This document shows, in pieces, positions 11,410 to 24,612 of a DNA stretch of 64,000 nt. The DNA is from Asterias rubens (taxonomy: Eukaryota > Echinodermata > Asteroidea > Forcipulatida > Asteriidae), in contig NC_047082.1 of the NCBI RefSeq assembly GCF_902459465.1, positions 7,419,407 through 7,483,406 on the forward strand, read 5' to 3'. The notes under the pieces were generated by a model. The model ran no database searches. It was not told where the DNA came from and saw only the letters and a program-made list of their open reading frames with translations. Position numbers and translations under genes: made by a program. How positions within the stretch are numbered: the first letter of the stretch is position 1; the number at the start of each line of letters is the position of its first letter.

Positions 11410-11954
11410 TCCCTTTTTGTAAATTAATTAGTGAAACGGAAAGTAGAGATTAACTTGAACATTTTATAAATATTATTTTTTTCTTTACTTCACTTGAACT
11501 TGTTGTCGGTCAGTGTCAAAAAAAAAAAAATGAAAAATAATAAAAAGGCGAGTCAGATTCGGCTTCTATTCTACTGCCAGATTGGCAATCTTTCATTAAT
11601 TAATTAATCAAAGTTCTACTTTAAATTCTAATTAATAATAGATAATAGCTAGTCTACACGAGAAAGAGCCAATATTGCACGGAATCAGATGTTACGTTGT
11701 CGTGTGTGTACAGTTGGGTGGGCATGGGATGGGTAGCGTTGGAATACGTTTGCGGCACACATGAATTGTATTATGGTGTTCATTTTCATCCAAGAAAATC
11801 ACAAACATCACCAATCATTACGACACGAAATTTCACACAGTAATTACGTGATTATTTAAATATAATACTACCAACTAATCTGAAAATATTATAAATCAGT
11901 TTACATGATATCGAACTTTTAAAATTTATGCTTCAATCGCCATTCTGAACTTAC

Positions 11955-11974
11955 TCTATTTACGGCCGAAAAGG
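11955..11974 (-). promoter_or_regulatory. Candidate TOP transcription start and non-coding exon 1 of RPS7
   Basis: On the minus strand CCTTTTCGGCC has the form of a 5' terminal oligopyrimidine start used by ribosomal protein genes. Nineteen bases later comes a strong donor (A|GTAAGT, 11954 downward). This would splice to the acceptor at 10993, adding 12 further non-coding bases before the ATG. The start position is inferred; no transcript is available. Confidence 0.55.
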
Positions 11975-12331
11975 CTGATATATCGCTGAAGTCTCATTGG
12001 CACGAGAATTTACGAGAAGTTGGATCTGCTGCATGGAGGCTAAAATGTGATCCCTAAAATCTGTTAAAAATATCTCATATATATTGGTAAATAACATATC
12101 TAAAAAAAAAAAACTCAATCAAAATAATTATATTGAATGCTTTAACGTTTTTGACAAAATCTTATATATATTTAAAGAAATATATAAATTAATAAGTAAA
12201 AACGAGACCCCATTATCAACTTTGAACTTTGACCATATTTTCCACTGGTTCCAGATGTGCCGTTTCAGTACGTTTAGATTACAGTGAACCAGTGAGACAT
12301 GTGAACACCCACAGAGGGGAAACAAATCAAC

Positions 12332-12340
12332 ATGGCGTAA
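12332..12340 (+). promoter_or_regulatory. Minimal upstream ORF (ATG GCG TAA) before RNASEH1
   Basis: A two-codon ORF lies 45 bases before the first in-frame RNASEH1 start. It could limit initiation at the first start and favour the second, if the transcript begins upstream of it. Human RNASEH1 is reported to use an upstream ORF in this way. Confidence 0.4.
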
Positions 12341-12376
12341 GCTCTACACGACAACAAGCGACTCGAGGATCAGTGA

Positions 12377-15300
12377 ATGAGTACTTCCCGTTTTTGTCGG
12401 GCCCTTGGAATTTATTCACATAACATGCCAAAATTTGGCCACTATGCTGTCAGGAGTGGACGGAATGTGGGAGTTTTTGAGTCCTGGTAAACAACGATTT
12501 TGCTTTTAATTTCGACGTGATTTGACTAAATTAAATTATTAATTATATAGTAAGTAGGTGTGTGTTGTGTTGTGTTGGCCACAAACTCACTGTCACAGAC
12601 ATACCGTAGATGGCGCTATACAGTGTCAAAGTTAAATTTTGCAGACGACATGGACTAGGAATATGAGACCCGGATCTCCTACCTCAATCTGTATTTCTTA
12701 TAAATAGTCTTATATAAATGTTTTATTTGAGCAAAAAGTGTACTAAAAAAAAGTAACAAAATTAAATAAATAAATAAATAATGCAAAAAATAATTAACTT
12801 CAATCATTATTTTTTTGTTCATTCAGTAATCAGTTCAGTTACTTATTTTACATTTTTAACACTTCTTACTAAATCATAGGTTTATCCCGGATTCAGAACC
12901 GCAATGTGTTATTGGTAGGCAGACGGGGCAGATTTGCTACCGCGGTATGTTGTCGTCATGCATGACTCGCACATGCATCGCCTATATCTTAGTGTGTGTT
13001 CAACATCAACAGCGCCCTCTCTTGATATTTTGCTATTTGCGATAAACCTTATTGACTAGGTTACAGCATGTACCTCCATAGTGAAATCATATACTTACCC
13101 GTTTCCTTGTATTTTGTCGGTCTGTCCCCATGTCCAGTTTTGCGAATTTTCCTCTCCTGTATCAGTTGTAAAGTCCCTTTTCTTGAATATCCTTTTTCTT
13201 AGTAGATCCCTAGCTCTGTTCAATTTTCCCGTCCTTTTTTTGCCCTTTATTTTCTCTTTTCCTCTTCTTTCATCATGGATAGTTACTCGCATGCCTGCAC
13301 ATATCCCATCCATCCATCATGTGTCCATGTTTTCAAGGGACACTCTCTGAGTCTGGGATTAACCCCCAGGCTTCCTCGAGCTTAACATGCCAGCTTAGCA
13401 TAGAGCACGCTTAATATTTGTTTAGGGTTTATTGACAACAGAGGGCACCTGATTAATACTTCTCATTATTTTCATATTTTATTGTACCTTTGTTTCAGGG
13501 ATGAATGTAAATCCAATGTGGATGGCTTCCAAGGTGCCCGGTACAAGAAGTTTGGAACAGCTCAGGAGGCTTGGGACTTTGTGAATGCCAGTGACGATCC
13601 AAATCCTTATTTCCAAAAAGGACATCAATCTCAGGGAGGAAAATATCACAAGAATTATTCTGCGCCATCGTCGTCTAACTACAGCAAGAAATCCGTAGCT
13701 GCAAGTTATGCACCTGCTTCAATAGGCTATGGTAAGGTTGCATGAAGCTAGTGTAAGGTCCCTGATTTAAAAACTCTAACAAAGAAACCTAAGTTGCAGG
13801 CCAAATACTTCACTAAGGCAACAAAGGCGATTGCCTCAATGCCTCCATGCCCCCTGGTCATTGCCTTGGTGCCCTTGCAATGCTCAAGTTAGAAATTTAC
13901 AATTTCCTAACAGGGTGCCCCTTACCAAGGAGGAAATGCCTTGGTGCTCTTGTCCTTTCAAAAATGAAGCATACAGGACTGTAGTTGGTTTTATTAAATG
14001 CAACCAAGGAATGGTGTTAATTTTTGTTTTAGAGTTTTTTATGTTCAATAGACGTTGTACCTCAATGTGACATCATTGAGTAGGACGCCCTCCAGTAGAG
14101 GGCCCAGAAGGTTGCTCATTGGCCAATTCTGTGACCCGGTCGTAGGTACTTGCATTTTCCATTGTTTCATTAGGCCCTATAGTTTTACCTCTAAGATGGC
14201 GGCATGATGCCACGATACCCATGGTTCATATACCCACTAAGCTCTTACAAAATCTTGTGTTTTGTCTCCTACTGTGTAGAACCGCAACAGATAAAATACA
14301 TTCCTCAGAGCTCGTACAGCACCAAGAGAAAACACGACCTGGAACCTGAGTACGCAAGCAGCTCATTTACATATCAATCCAAGAAGATAAGAAGTTCCAG
14401 CACTTGTTCATCATCATCATCATCTCGTAGCTCATCTTCTTCATCTCCGCCATTAGGAATCGGTAAGGCATCTAGTTACTCAATCACTATGCTCTGGTGT
14501 ATCTTCTTCTCTCCTTTCACTCCAGACTTGTTTTATTCCCTTCGCTCATCATCAGACGGTAAATCCCTTGAAGTCCATAAAACACATAAACCTGTCAGCA
14601 GGTGACAGTGCCTTTTCCATTGCCGCTTCCTGATTATGGAATAGTCTACCTATCCAAACCAGGAACAGTGTCCCAGCCTTCAAATGAGCTCTCAAGACCA
14701 ATCTTTTCCCCTAGTCTGTACTGTAGCTGGCCAACAGCGTCCTTCATCATCAAGTCGAGCGCCATCTAGAAGCTCGAGCCTGCTCAGTGATTCTTCCCCA
14801 GATGTTCCAGTCCAGCAACCTTGTACTGTCTTATTTTCCCTTGTTTCTTCAGCGCCTTGTATACTTTTTTAATTTGGCACATTGGCGCTTAATAAATTCA
14901 ATTATTATTATTTATATTTCAAAATTTTAGAAACAATCCTGTGTCACAACAGATTTGGGTCCTTGAGATTTGTTGCCTGTTTTGGGAAACCAAAGCCTTG
15001 ACGATTGAATGATATTTTCAGCATTACATTCACAGGACGGGCTGTTGTATACACTGATGGCTCATGTGAGAGTAACGGACGTAGGGGCGCCAGGGCTGGA
15101 GTCGGTGTGTATTGGGGAGACAACCACCACTATAACACCAGTGAGAGACTAGAGGGAAGACAGACCAATCAGAGAGCTGAGATTACGGTAAACAATGGGC
15201 GGGTTTAAACTTGGATGAATACCCTCAGCGACCTTTTGTAGTATTTTTTGTCTTCAACGCTGAGGGGTTTAGTGCATTGGACTCAAAAGGTGGTCCAAAG

Positions 15301-16791
15301 GAAGTCATCAGGGTGTGGGTTCAAATCGCGGTCATGACATTACCGCCCATGTGTGCTTAGCAATCGCCATCTCAGGGTACGCACAGAATCTCTGTGCTAG
15401 CTGTGCTAGCGTAGACTGCCTAGTTATGTGGAGTACACACTCGCACAAGAAACAGTTCCCTGCAAACCTGTGAAATAAGCACTAAGTCCTTGCTCGCTGT
15501 AGCAAAGCCATGACATTGGGCCCTGTTTTCTTACCACTAGGCCATTAAGCTTGGCGGGTAGAGAGGCAGTTCTTTATATTTCCATGTATTTGTTCATATT
15601 GTGAGATTCACTTTTGTTTGTCCACAGGCTGCCATAAGAGCTCTAGAAACGGCCAAGGCTAGGGATATCAAAGAGCTTACATTGTACACAGATAGCAAGT
15701 ACACAATGAAATGTAAGTATGGACTACAATGAATGACTTACCATGACACAAACATTTATTACTAGGATTTAACACTTTAACTTACTTAATAAGGTTGATA
15801 ACTCAGAAAAGCAGTTGAAATGCAATATGGCACTCTATGCCTTAAATTAACCCACAGCACCCACAGTAATTGCCATAGTGCCCTGTGCTTCCAATTCAAA
15901 TTTAAATGTTCTTCCTAGATGTGCCACTTACTTATACCTATGTAGAAATTGCTGTGCCCTCTTCATAGTTTATCTATGGGTGCGTTCGTTTAGCTTCCCT
16001 GGGTCGACCCCGATGTTGTGTATTTTATTTTTATCCAGGACGCATGTGGGCACACAATTACCCCACGTTCGTCCTCGAACCAGAAAAAAAAACCAGACAC
16101 GTCACCACGTGAGCCTTCCCGTGGTGACGTCAGTGCACCTCGGGACAGCCCCAAGAGCCCCACTTGTGGATAGGGGTCACTTGGGGCTGACCCGAGGTGC
16201 ACTGACCTCACCACGGGAAGGCTCACTAGGTGACGTGTCTGGGTTTTTTTTCCTGGTTCGAGGACGAACGTGGGGTAATTGTGTGCCCACGTTCGTCCTG
16301 GAAAAAAATAAAATACGCCACATCGGGGTCGACCCAGGGAAGCTAAACGAATGCACCCTATGATTCACAACCACAGTGGTATGATATTGGATGGTCAGAC
16401 AGTCTGATGATTATTGAAAACACTCCTGTTAGTTTGATTGTTTCTTTCTTCGGCAGCCATAACAGAATGGATGCATCGCTGGAAACACAATGGCTGGAAG
16501 ACAGCGGGAAACAAAGACGTTCAGAACAAGGAAGATTTAAAGACGCTTGATGGTCTCTGTCAACAAGTCAACGTAGACTGGGTAAGAGAGTATGACGTTT
16601 CTAGTCCGGTACTACAAGCCCAGTGGTCTTGTGGATTCCCCCTTTCCCTAAAAAGTTTGCCGTTTACAATGTTAACGCTGCCCTCTTATTTTCGTTTTCA
16701 GAAATACGTGCCAGGCCATGCCAATATCAAAGGCAACGAAGCAGCGGATTCCCTAGCAAGGGCCGGAGCAAGAATGGAATCTACTAGATGA
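12377..16791 (+). CDS. RNASEH1: Ribonuclease H1, with two possible starts
   Basis: Seven exons: 12377-12486, 13499-13731, 14280-14462, 15036-15187, 15628-15712, 16457-16581 and 16702-16791. The second in-frame ATG at 12425 gives 309 residues (human 286). The first, at 12377 directly after an in-frame TGA, adds 16 residues ([16 protein letters not shown]) that are basic and without acidic residues, as in a short mitochondrial presequence. The N-terminal hybrid-binding domain reads [15 protein letters not shown] then ARYKKF and AWDFV. A Ser-rich linker follows. In the 309-residue form the catalytic residues are D167 (YTDGS), E208 (QTNQRAE), D232 (YTDSK) and D296 (NEAAD), with spacing 41/24/64, identical to human D145/E186/D210/D274. 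The enzyme cleaves RNA in RNA:DNA hybrids in nucleus and mitochondria. Intron 3 holds a LINE tail, intron 4 a SINE, intron 5 a 381-bp palindrome. Confidence 0.95.
12960..13070. repeat. Interspersed repeat shared with 20930-21030
   Basis: CAGCGCCCTCTCTTGATATTTTGC and CGATAAACCTTATTGA here recur reverse-complemented near 20935-20985, with a weaker trace near 21075. Class unknown. Confidence 0.5.
13827..14002 (+). repeat. Interspersed repeat family R1, copy 2
   Basis: Located in RNASEH1 intron 2, in the opposite orientation to the copy at 1245-1405. It keeps CATGCCCCCTGGTCATTGCC, TTGGTGCCCTTGCAATGC, TTACAATTTCCT and the terminal TTTCAAAAATGAAGCATACA block. Confidence 0.7.
14530..14925 (+). mobile_element. 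LINE 3' tail (CR1/L2-like)
   Basis: In RNASEH1 intron 3. The peptide [20 protein letters not shown] followed by a FK..LKTNLF relative is the hallmark C-terminus of CR1/L2-group reverse transcriptases. A short 3' UTR then ends in a TTATTATTATT-type tail with AATAAATTCAATTATTATT. It is heavily truncated at the 5' side. Confidence 0.65.
15262..15560 (+). mobile_element. tRNA-derived SINE
   Basis: In RNASEH1 intron 4. A tRNA-like head shows GGTTTAGTGCATTGGACTC (A-box region) and GTGTGGGTTCAAATCGCGG (B box). A body follows that ends near GCCATTAAGC. It is distinct from, but related to, the SINE at 9674-10020. Confidence 0.6.
15978..16358. mobile_element. 381-bp near-perfect palindromic MITE
   Basis: Starts GGGTGCGTTCGTTTAGCTTC and ends with its inverse. 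The arms run nearly to the centre (about 16160-16180) with few mismatches. It is flanked by TAT on both sides (15975-15977, 16359-16361), a 3-bp target duplication as in PIF/Harbinger-type insertions. It lies in RNASEH1 intron 5. Open frames inside are by-products of the symmetry. Confidence 0.8.
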
Positions 16792-17330
16792 TAGTTCAGT
16801 TGCAGCCACCTGTCATATATCCTATATACAATGTTGGTAATCAATACTGAAGTGTAAAAAGGGAACAGACTACGAACCCTTTTTATTGCAACTTATTGAA
16901 AGCCGTAAGTGCAAACCAAAACTGGATGCTACAGTTCGTAAAAATAATGATGGTTTTGTTGGAAACAAAGCGACAAATCATGGGATGAATGTTTTTGTTG
17001 AATGGACATTTGCAGAAGTGTTAATTTCGGTCATATTATCTGTTCAAACGATTCAATTCATTCGGCCGTACAAGCCAAACAGGGCAGTTGTTAACGACAA
17101 TGGAAAGGTCTATTGTGTTATCCTGCCTTGCCTAGATGTAAAAGGCGAAGCAAGGCGTCTGTTAATTGTGGAGCGCCGCAACAGTGCATGGCAAACCACT
17201 AATAAAATGACAAGGATCTCTGGGTGTTGTATAAAACAAAAACAAGTTAGTTTACTTGCCTCTTTTGACTAACTACGTATATTTATTGTTATGGATTTAT
17301 TTTGTGTTCAAAAATGTTTACTAATGTTGG

Positions 17331-17728
17331 AATAAATCTTTATGGAGTTGAGATTAAGTTTGTTGACATGCCTGTTTGTGTGAAGTTGTACAAAGATGCT
17401 GCAGTAGAGGTAGTCTTTGTTTCAAGACGTTCATTATCACTCAAAAGCTTCCAGATCTCACCCACACATCACAAAAAAACGAGTTTGGGACTTCCAGAGA
17501 ACGCCTCCCCTCTCTCGGTGAATTAGTTGCGACGTGTGTAGTGTTGAGTGTATGTAGGCACTATGGTTTTTTAATCTCAACAAGAACGTCCTGCACCAAG
17601 GCAACACATGGCATCATACAAACACCTTCAAGGCTGAAATTTAGTAAGGGGGGGGGGGAGGGTCAACAAGACTGCCGGGCTTGTAGCTCTAAATTTATTA
17701 CAAGACTAGATCCAAAATGAGAAATAAA
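17331..17728 (+). terminator. Poly(A) signals, RNASEH1
   Basis: AATAAA occurs at 17331-17336 and again at 17723-17728. Either would end an RNASEH1 3' UTR of 0.55-0.95 kb, before the converging Elongin C transcript. Confidence 0.5.
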
Positions 17729-17967
17729 AGGCAATCTTCTGTCTTCGGCTTCCAAATTTAAGGGGATGGGTGATTTACTGAGGGACACAAAATAATTACT
17801 GCATGTCTAGTACATGTACATCCACTGTTTGAAACTCAACCATGGTTTAGAATGGTGCCGATTCAGGAATGCTTAGTGTCCGATGACGACGGGTAAATAG
17901 CCATTAACTCCATTGTACATGTAATGAACCTGTACACTGAAAATGATTCATTCAAATTAACTACAAT

Positions 17968-19240
17968 TTATTTTTGTCTATATATAATTTTATTGCATAT
18001 GTTGAAAATCAAACTTGCTTTAAAAATGAAGGCATTACTACAGAAACGGTGCCATTTTACTACAAACTTGAACTTGCGTTTTCTTCCAACCTCTTAAAAT
18101 CACAATGCAAGTACTACTAGCTAAGTATACATAGCAAATTAGGAAAACCATTGAAAGATAAAATAAATTATAATGAGTTTGATGAGGTTTTCAAACCTAG
18201 TCTTGACTCAAGACAATGATCCATAGTGGATTGTGAATGTATGCTCGTCTCGTTGTAATAAATAAAAGCACCCTCTAACGCAGAAGAGTAAGGGCTTGTG
18301 CATTACTACGAGCGTACATACACAAATCCAAGAAAACTTCTCAAGTGAGGATCAAACCTCAAGCCGTCTATCTGTCTTCTGATCTGGGCTCAATTTCACA
18401 ACGAGTTAGGACTAGTCCTGACCATGGCTTATACAAGTATTTAAAATATTTATGATAAGTAAACTTTCACGTCATGCAAACTATACATAGATACAAATTA
18501 ATACAGGTACGATGTAATTATAGCCCAATATGTCTGTCATCATTGGTAATTGAAGTATTTTTCAAGAAACTTTCAGTTTGTGGGTTAGGATTAAAAAAGG
18601 AATAATGGTTTTTAGAACCTGTATACAGTTGTCAATCTTCAACTGGCGAGAAAAAACAAGAGCAGATGGTGACAATATTTTAATTTGACAGATTTTGTAT
18701 AAAACCACTGAAATGATCTCAGTTTAAATGATGTTTAAGTGATAATTACAAAGTACTCATTTTAAAATGTAAATTAAGTTATCAACAAAGCTGTTGTGTC
18801 TGTTGAGAATCAGGCATTAGATTTTCAACAAAGAAATCTGCTTCATCAAGAAACAGTTATTATCTACAAAGACTGAAATCCAAGCTGTGATTTCTCTGAT
18901 TTAAACACAAATATCACATCACTTCACTTCGAAAAAGGAGAAATTTACCAATCATTTTGATTTATATTTTTAGTTGATGCAACAGCAGTTGTGAAACAAC
19001 CCAATGTAATGACAAACTCATTGTGAGCATGTTTTTAATTATACTATCAGCAAACTTCAGAGCCCTAAATGAAATGAAAACACATCATCTTGGGGATGGA
19101 GGAGGCGGGGGGGGGGGGGGGGGGGGGGTACACAGCATTGAATGGCAATGACTCCATTGATCAATGACAAAAGTTTACAAACATTTCAAAGTTAAATTTG
19201 TAGAGTGTAGAACGTACTTGATGTTTGGCGACTCACTACA
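17968..19240 (-). other. Probable Elongin C 3' UTR; no gene seen
   Basis: AT-rich non-coding sequence follows the Elongin C stop. Minus-strand AATAAA (TTTATT on plus) lies at 17968-17973 and near 17988. A poly-G run sits at about 19107-19129. I see no other gene. Confidence 0.4.
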
Positions 19241-20453
<1,213 letters not shown>

Positions 20454-20599
20454 GTTGAGGTGGATGAAGTAGTGTGTCGTTTAGACACGTCTAACTCCTT
20501 AGGCGTTTATATTCTCTAGAAATTAAAAAAAGATTAAATTTACTGATGATCAATTCAAATCAAATGAGACCGGGCAGAGGGTTAAGATATGGCAACTAA

Positions 20600-20840
20600 A
20601 GGGAAGGCGATTGCCTCCATGCCCCTTGGTCAATGCCTTCTTCATGGGAATCATGCCCATCTTCTTGCTTGAATGAAATGATCCAGTCCAGGTAGAAGTT
20701 TACAATTTCCCCTTGAATTAAAAATACTTTAGGATCACTTTATCAAGGTTAAGACAAGAGGTCAAGTAGAAAATGCCTTGCCCTTCTTATGATTGTGTCC
20801 TTGCCCTTTCAAAAACGAAGCATGCAGGATTGCAGGCCTG
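20600..20840 (+). repeat. Interspersed repeat family R1, copy 3 (interrupted)
   Basis: GCGATTGCCTCCATGCCCC and TTGGTCAATGCC begin the copy. TTTACAATTTCCCC and TTGCCCTTTCAAAAACGAAG near 20805 finish it, with unrelated sequence between. It lies upstream of Elongin C. Confidence 0.6.
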
Positions 20841-21273
20841 TATAATAATAGAATACACTTAATTATAATAGGGCTAGCTACAGTACTACAATACAAACAA
20901 AGCAGTAACTCCATCATGTCCATGAAGGCATGATCAATAAGGTTTATCGCGATTAGCAAAATATCAAGAGAGGGCGCTGTTGAACCCAATAGAATAGGCA
21001 TTGCGTGCGCGAGTCGTAGAAACTGCATAGAAAACGCCCCATATTCCTTCCCACAATGCATTACGTTTCTGAATCTCGATAAACCTTATGGAGAGTGCGG
21101 AACAAAAATTTGATTTAAATTAAATCATAAATGATGGAGTGAATTTGATTTCGAGTTCGAATGGTTGGATTCACTTTGACTTTCTCATTCCCAAATCAAA
21201 GAAACAAAGTCAAATAAACATGGTCAACAATCCACTACATTTTTTTAGAACAGAGACAGACTCTATCCTATTT

Positions 21274-21405
21274 GGAAAAGTTTCCGTATGGCGCCACCAC
21301 TTTTTCATTCGAAATAAAATAATATAGTATCTAATTTACCTGATTGATATATCCCTTTTTGTAAAAATGAGTGAAAAAGTGGTTGCGCCATACGGAAAGT
21401 TATCC
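21274..21405. mobile_element. MITE family M1, copy 2
   Basis: 132 bp. The left end GGAAAAGTTTCCGTATGGCG is mirrored by the right end, whose inverse begins GGATAACTTTCCGTATGGCG. The flanks TCCTATTT and CTCTATTT match at 6 of 8 bases, a worn 8-bp target duplication. Confidence 0.85.
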
Positions 21406-21409
21406 CTCT

Positions 21410-22390
21410 ATTTAAAATACAAAGTTACGAAACGGACAAATCTTAATATCCAAAATAAAATTTGTCCGGAAACTAGGCGTTCCAAAACTTCCTCTAAAAA
21501 AAACAAGATTCGAAGTGAAATTAACCAGGGGTCTACTTTATAAATATAAAGTATTACCATAGTTATATTATTGATTATTACCTGATTATTTAAAATGTCA
21601 TCCGTCAAAAGTCGAACGTTTTTACCCAATATGTCGAATTTCCGTTTTGAGCTTGGCCTTGGTTTCGATGTTATTGATGCCGCGCCGAGACGAGATCAGA
21701 CAGTGTCCGTGCTTTATCAACTGTAGTTTTCGGATCTTTTGTTGGAGCATGACAACTTGTTTGATGTCATGAAAGGTTCATTGAGGCCCAAGGATCCGAT
21801 ATTTAACCTAACACACACGCACACAAACAAGAGATTCCTTCTTTGTTCGCTGAGGGCGCCATGCCAATTAAACAGTACATTGTTTTTTTGATCCAGGCTT
21901 GAGCACAACCCAGCTTATCAGCACAGAACAGCAATTTATGCTTACCCGAATAAGGTTCCCAGCAAAAACACAATGTCATATGTATCGATAGTGACTCGTT
22001 TCCTGCTATTACCAGTTGGTGTTCAGACAAGTTGCTTAATCTTTGGTCTGCTCCATTATGGATATTATTTGTCTTTAAAATTCTCAGAATTAGCAGGAAA
22101 ATAAGCTTGCCAAAAGAAAAATAACTATTAGTTCTAGCATAGAGTGGTTCTCAAAGTATCTTCTGCTTTTAGCACTCTTTGGAGGGGCCAGGGAAATCTT
22201 TCAAAAACAAAGCATTTAGCAAAACAAGTGTTGTGAAAATGAGTATCAACTTAGATAAACTCTTATGGAATGAAAATTATTATCAGATGTTCAATTAAGT
22301 TTGAGAAATATTTTCTTGTAGTAAGTAAACCAATGACTTCATATAAAAAATGAAATGACCCCTCAATAAAAATCGCAAATTGATTCTTAA
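21410..22390. other. Intergenic, Elongin C to DEK
   Basis: A locally GC-rich stretch near 21655-21715 (GATGCCGCGCCGAGACGAG) could belong to an Elongin C upstream exon or promoter, but no splice pair could be fixed. The remainder is AT-rich with no supported gene. Confidence 0.3.
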
Positions 22391-22398
22391 AAATATTA

Positions 22399-24612
22399 TT
22401 TATTTCATTTAATACAATTTATTCCACACTAAAAAAAAAAGAACTGTACAAAATATAGCCCTCACTAAAGAACATACATACTGAAAAAAATGATAACAAA
22501 TTTCTTCAAGTTAAAAACAAAAATACATAAAATTGAATTTGAGTTTCTGAATTGTTACTAACACAGTGACAAGGTTGACAAAAGATACCTGATTAAGGCA
22601 CCCTCAATTAAAAATAAACCTGCTTGGTAGGTCTTGGGTTTGATAAAGGCATGATCATTGAGAACACATAAAAGTTTTACAAAAAGAATAACAGAGAATA
22701 ATAAACTAGATTCTCCCTGACCCAAACTCAAAACTGGGTTTAAAGTTTAAAAGCAGAGCTTTCAAATAACGTTTAACCTGTAAAAGTTTACCCAGTTTAA
22801 CCGCAACATTACTTTAAAGGGTATGGGTACTTTTTGTAGGACTCTAAACAGTGTCCACAGATTTACATTAAACTCACTTAGTTTGAAGATAATGATGGTA
22901 GAAAGCTTCCCTTAAAATATTACTTGCTGAGATGCTGTAGTTCTTGAGAAATGAGTAAAAAAAAAGACACAAAAATTATGTTAGCATATTAAACGTATTT
23001 TTGCGAATATTGTTTTACTAATTTCTCAAGCAACTTTAGCCCCTAAGCAATTTAAGGTAAGCTTTCTACTATTATTATCTTCTGGGTACTATTGTTTTCC
23101 ATGTTTTCCTACAATTTACAATTCTAAAACAAAATCATACGAAACTATTCCCTTAGACGACTTTCAGATATTATTCCTTCAAAGAAAATTGTGTAAAACA
23201 ATCATTAACATTATGTGTCTTTGCATGTTTAAGATTATACAGTGATGATTGGGTTAAAGTTTAATATTTGACAAAATGTGCAAATTCCAAGAGCAAAGAA
23301 TTTCACATTTCATTGATCAAATAAAAAGTATGACAATTCTTGGCTATAAAAAAAACATGAACATAGACAAGTAATGTACATGAACGTGTATTTTATCTAC
23401 ATTAAAATTAAACGTGTAAAACAAGTCAATAAAAACCAAGTGAGAGACTTTAGAATTGGGTTGGAAGGAATGCTTGGGATTACACAGGCGCCATTATGAC
23501 GGAAAACCTTCAAGCTTTCTATGGCACCAGCAACGTCAAAGGTTCAGGATCAGTATGAATTCTTTAGTCAGTGGATGTATGGTACGATAGTGATATGTAA
23601 CACTTTAAATACATTCATGAACAAACTGGTAGTTTTATCGACGATGGTATACATTATGCTTCCTGACAAAACATGGAACCATTCCTAAATAATGTGATTT
23701 CTTAGTGTCAAAACAAAATGTAGACTACTAATGTAAGAGTCTTATTCAATAAAACTTGCCTGGTTTTTACATGTACTGCTAATAATAAGTATTCTTTTTT
23801 GTTAAAAACAGTGCTCACTTATCATTATCCCAAACTCATTCTGTATAAAAGTGTACAATCCTGTACACAAAAATAGTACAATTTTTAGATTATTTTTTTT
23901 TAATACAAATGTTCAGGTTTTTTTTCTACAATAATCCTTCAGAGATAATACTTTACATTTTCTCCTCACCAAACCATCTGTTAATAGTACCAACCAGGGT
24001 TGAATCTTAAAGAGCTGCTTCAACATAAAATAAGATGAGTAAAATAAAATAAAGCCAAACCAAAGTACATACAATTTGAAACTGGTATCCAGTACCCTGC
24101 TCATAATTGCTAATCAGGGACTCTTTAAGGAGTATGTTTTTGCTAAGCAGTTTTATAAAAATGGGACCTGGGTTGACTTTCAGAGAACTGATAGCTTATC
24201 AACCACTAAGCTCTAAACCCGTCACAAACTGTTATGCTTTACAAAGAAATTTGGCTAGTAGCCAGTTTCCGCTAAGCAAGATTTTACACCAGTAGCTTAA
24301 CCCCAAACGGTCTTAAGTCCTCCAAACTCCTAAATTCAGGAAGTCTGACTTTGTGGGATATTAAACGGCAGGCACGTCTCTGTTTCCATTTGATGTATCA
24401 ACTCATTTTAAAACCGGCCATTTGAAGATCTTGTTATCACCTTTTTATCCCAACCCTAATAACGTTAAACCCTGACCTTAAAATATAAATACATGATTGT
24501 TTTCAACATTAGACTGGCCGCAGTCATCTTAACAGGGAAGCTTTGCAGGGTTGTGAGAAGATCTCCGAGGAAGAATTGGGGTTTTCAGGATTGTGGACAA
24601 ACTTATCTCCTA
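22399..24612 (-). other. Probable DEK 3' UTR
   Basis: Minus-strand AATAAA signals at 22399-22404 and 22418-22423 would close a 3' UTR of about 2.2 kb after the DEK stop. A palindromic repeat lies inside at about 22805-23165 (GGTACTTTTTGTAGGA ... mirrored TACTATTGTTTTCC). No other gene is seen. Confidence 0.4.

Noticed and set aside
14684-14872. Ser-rich frame as an additional RNASEH1 exon
   Set aside because: Exon 14280-14462 joins 15036-15187 in frame without it, no usable donor follows it, and it lies within a CR1/L2-like LINE tail.
15878-16374. Overlapping open frames of 65-161 codons on both strands
   Set aside because: They fall inside the 381-bp palindrome, whose symmetry makes similar peptides on both strands. 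No coding signal.
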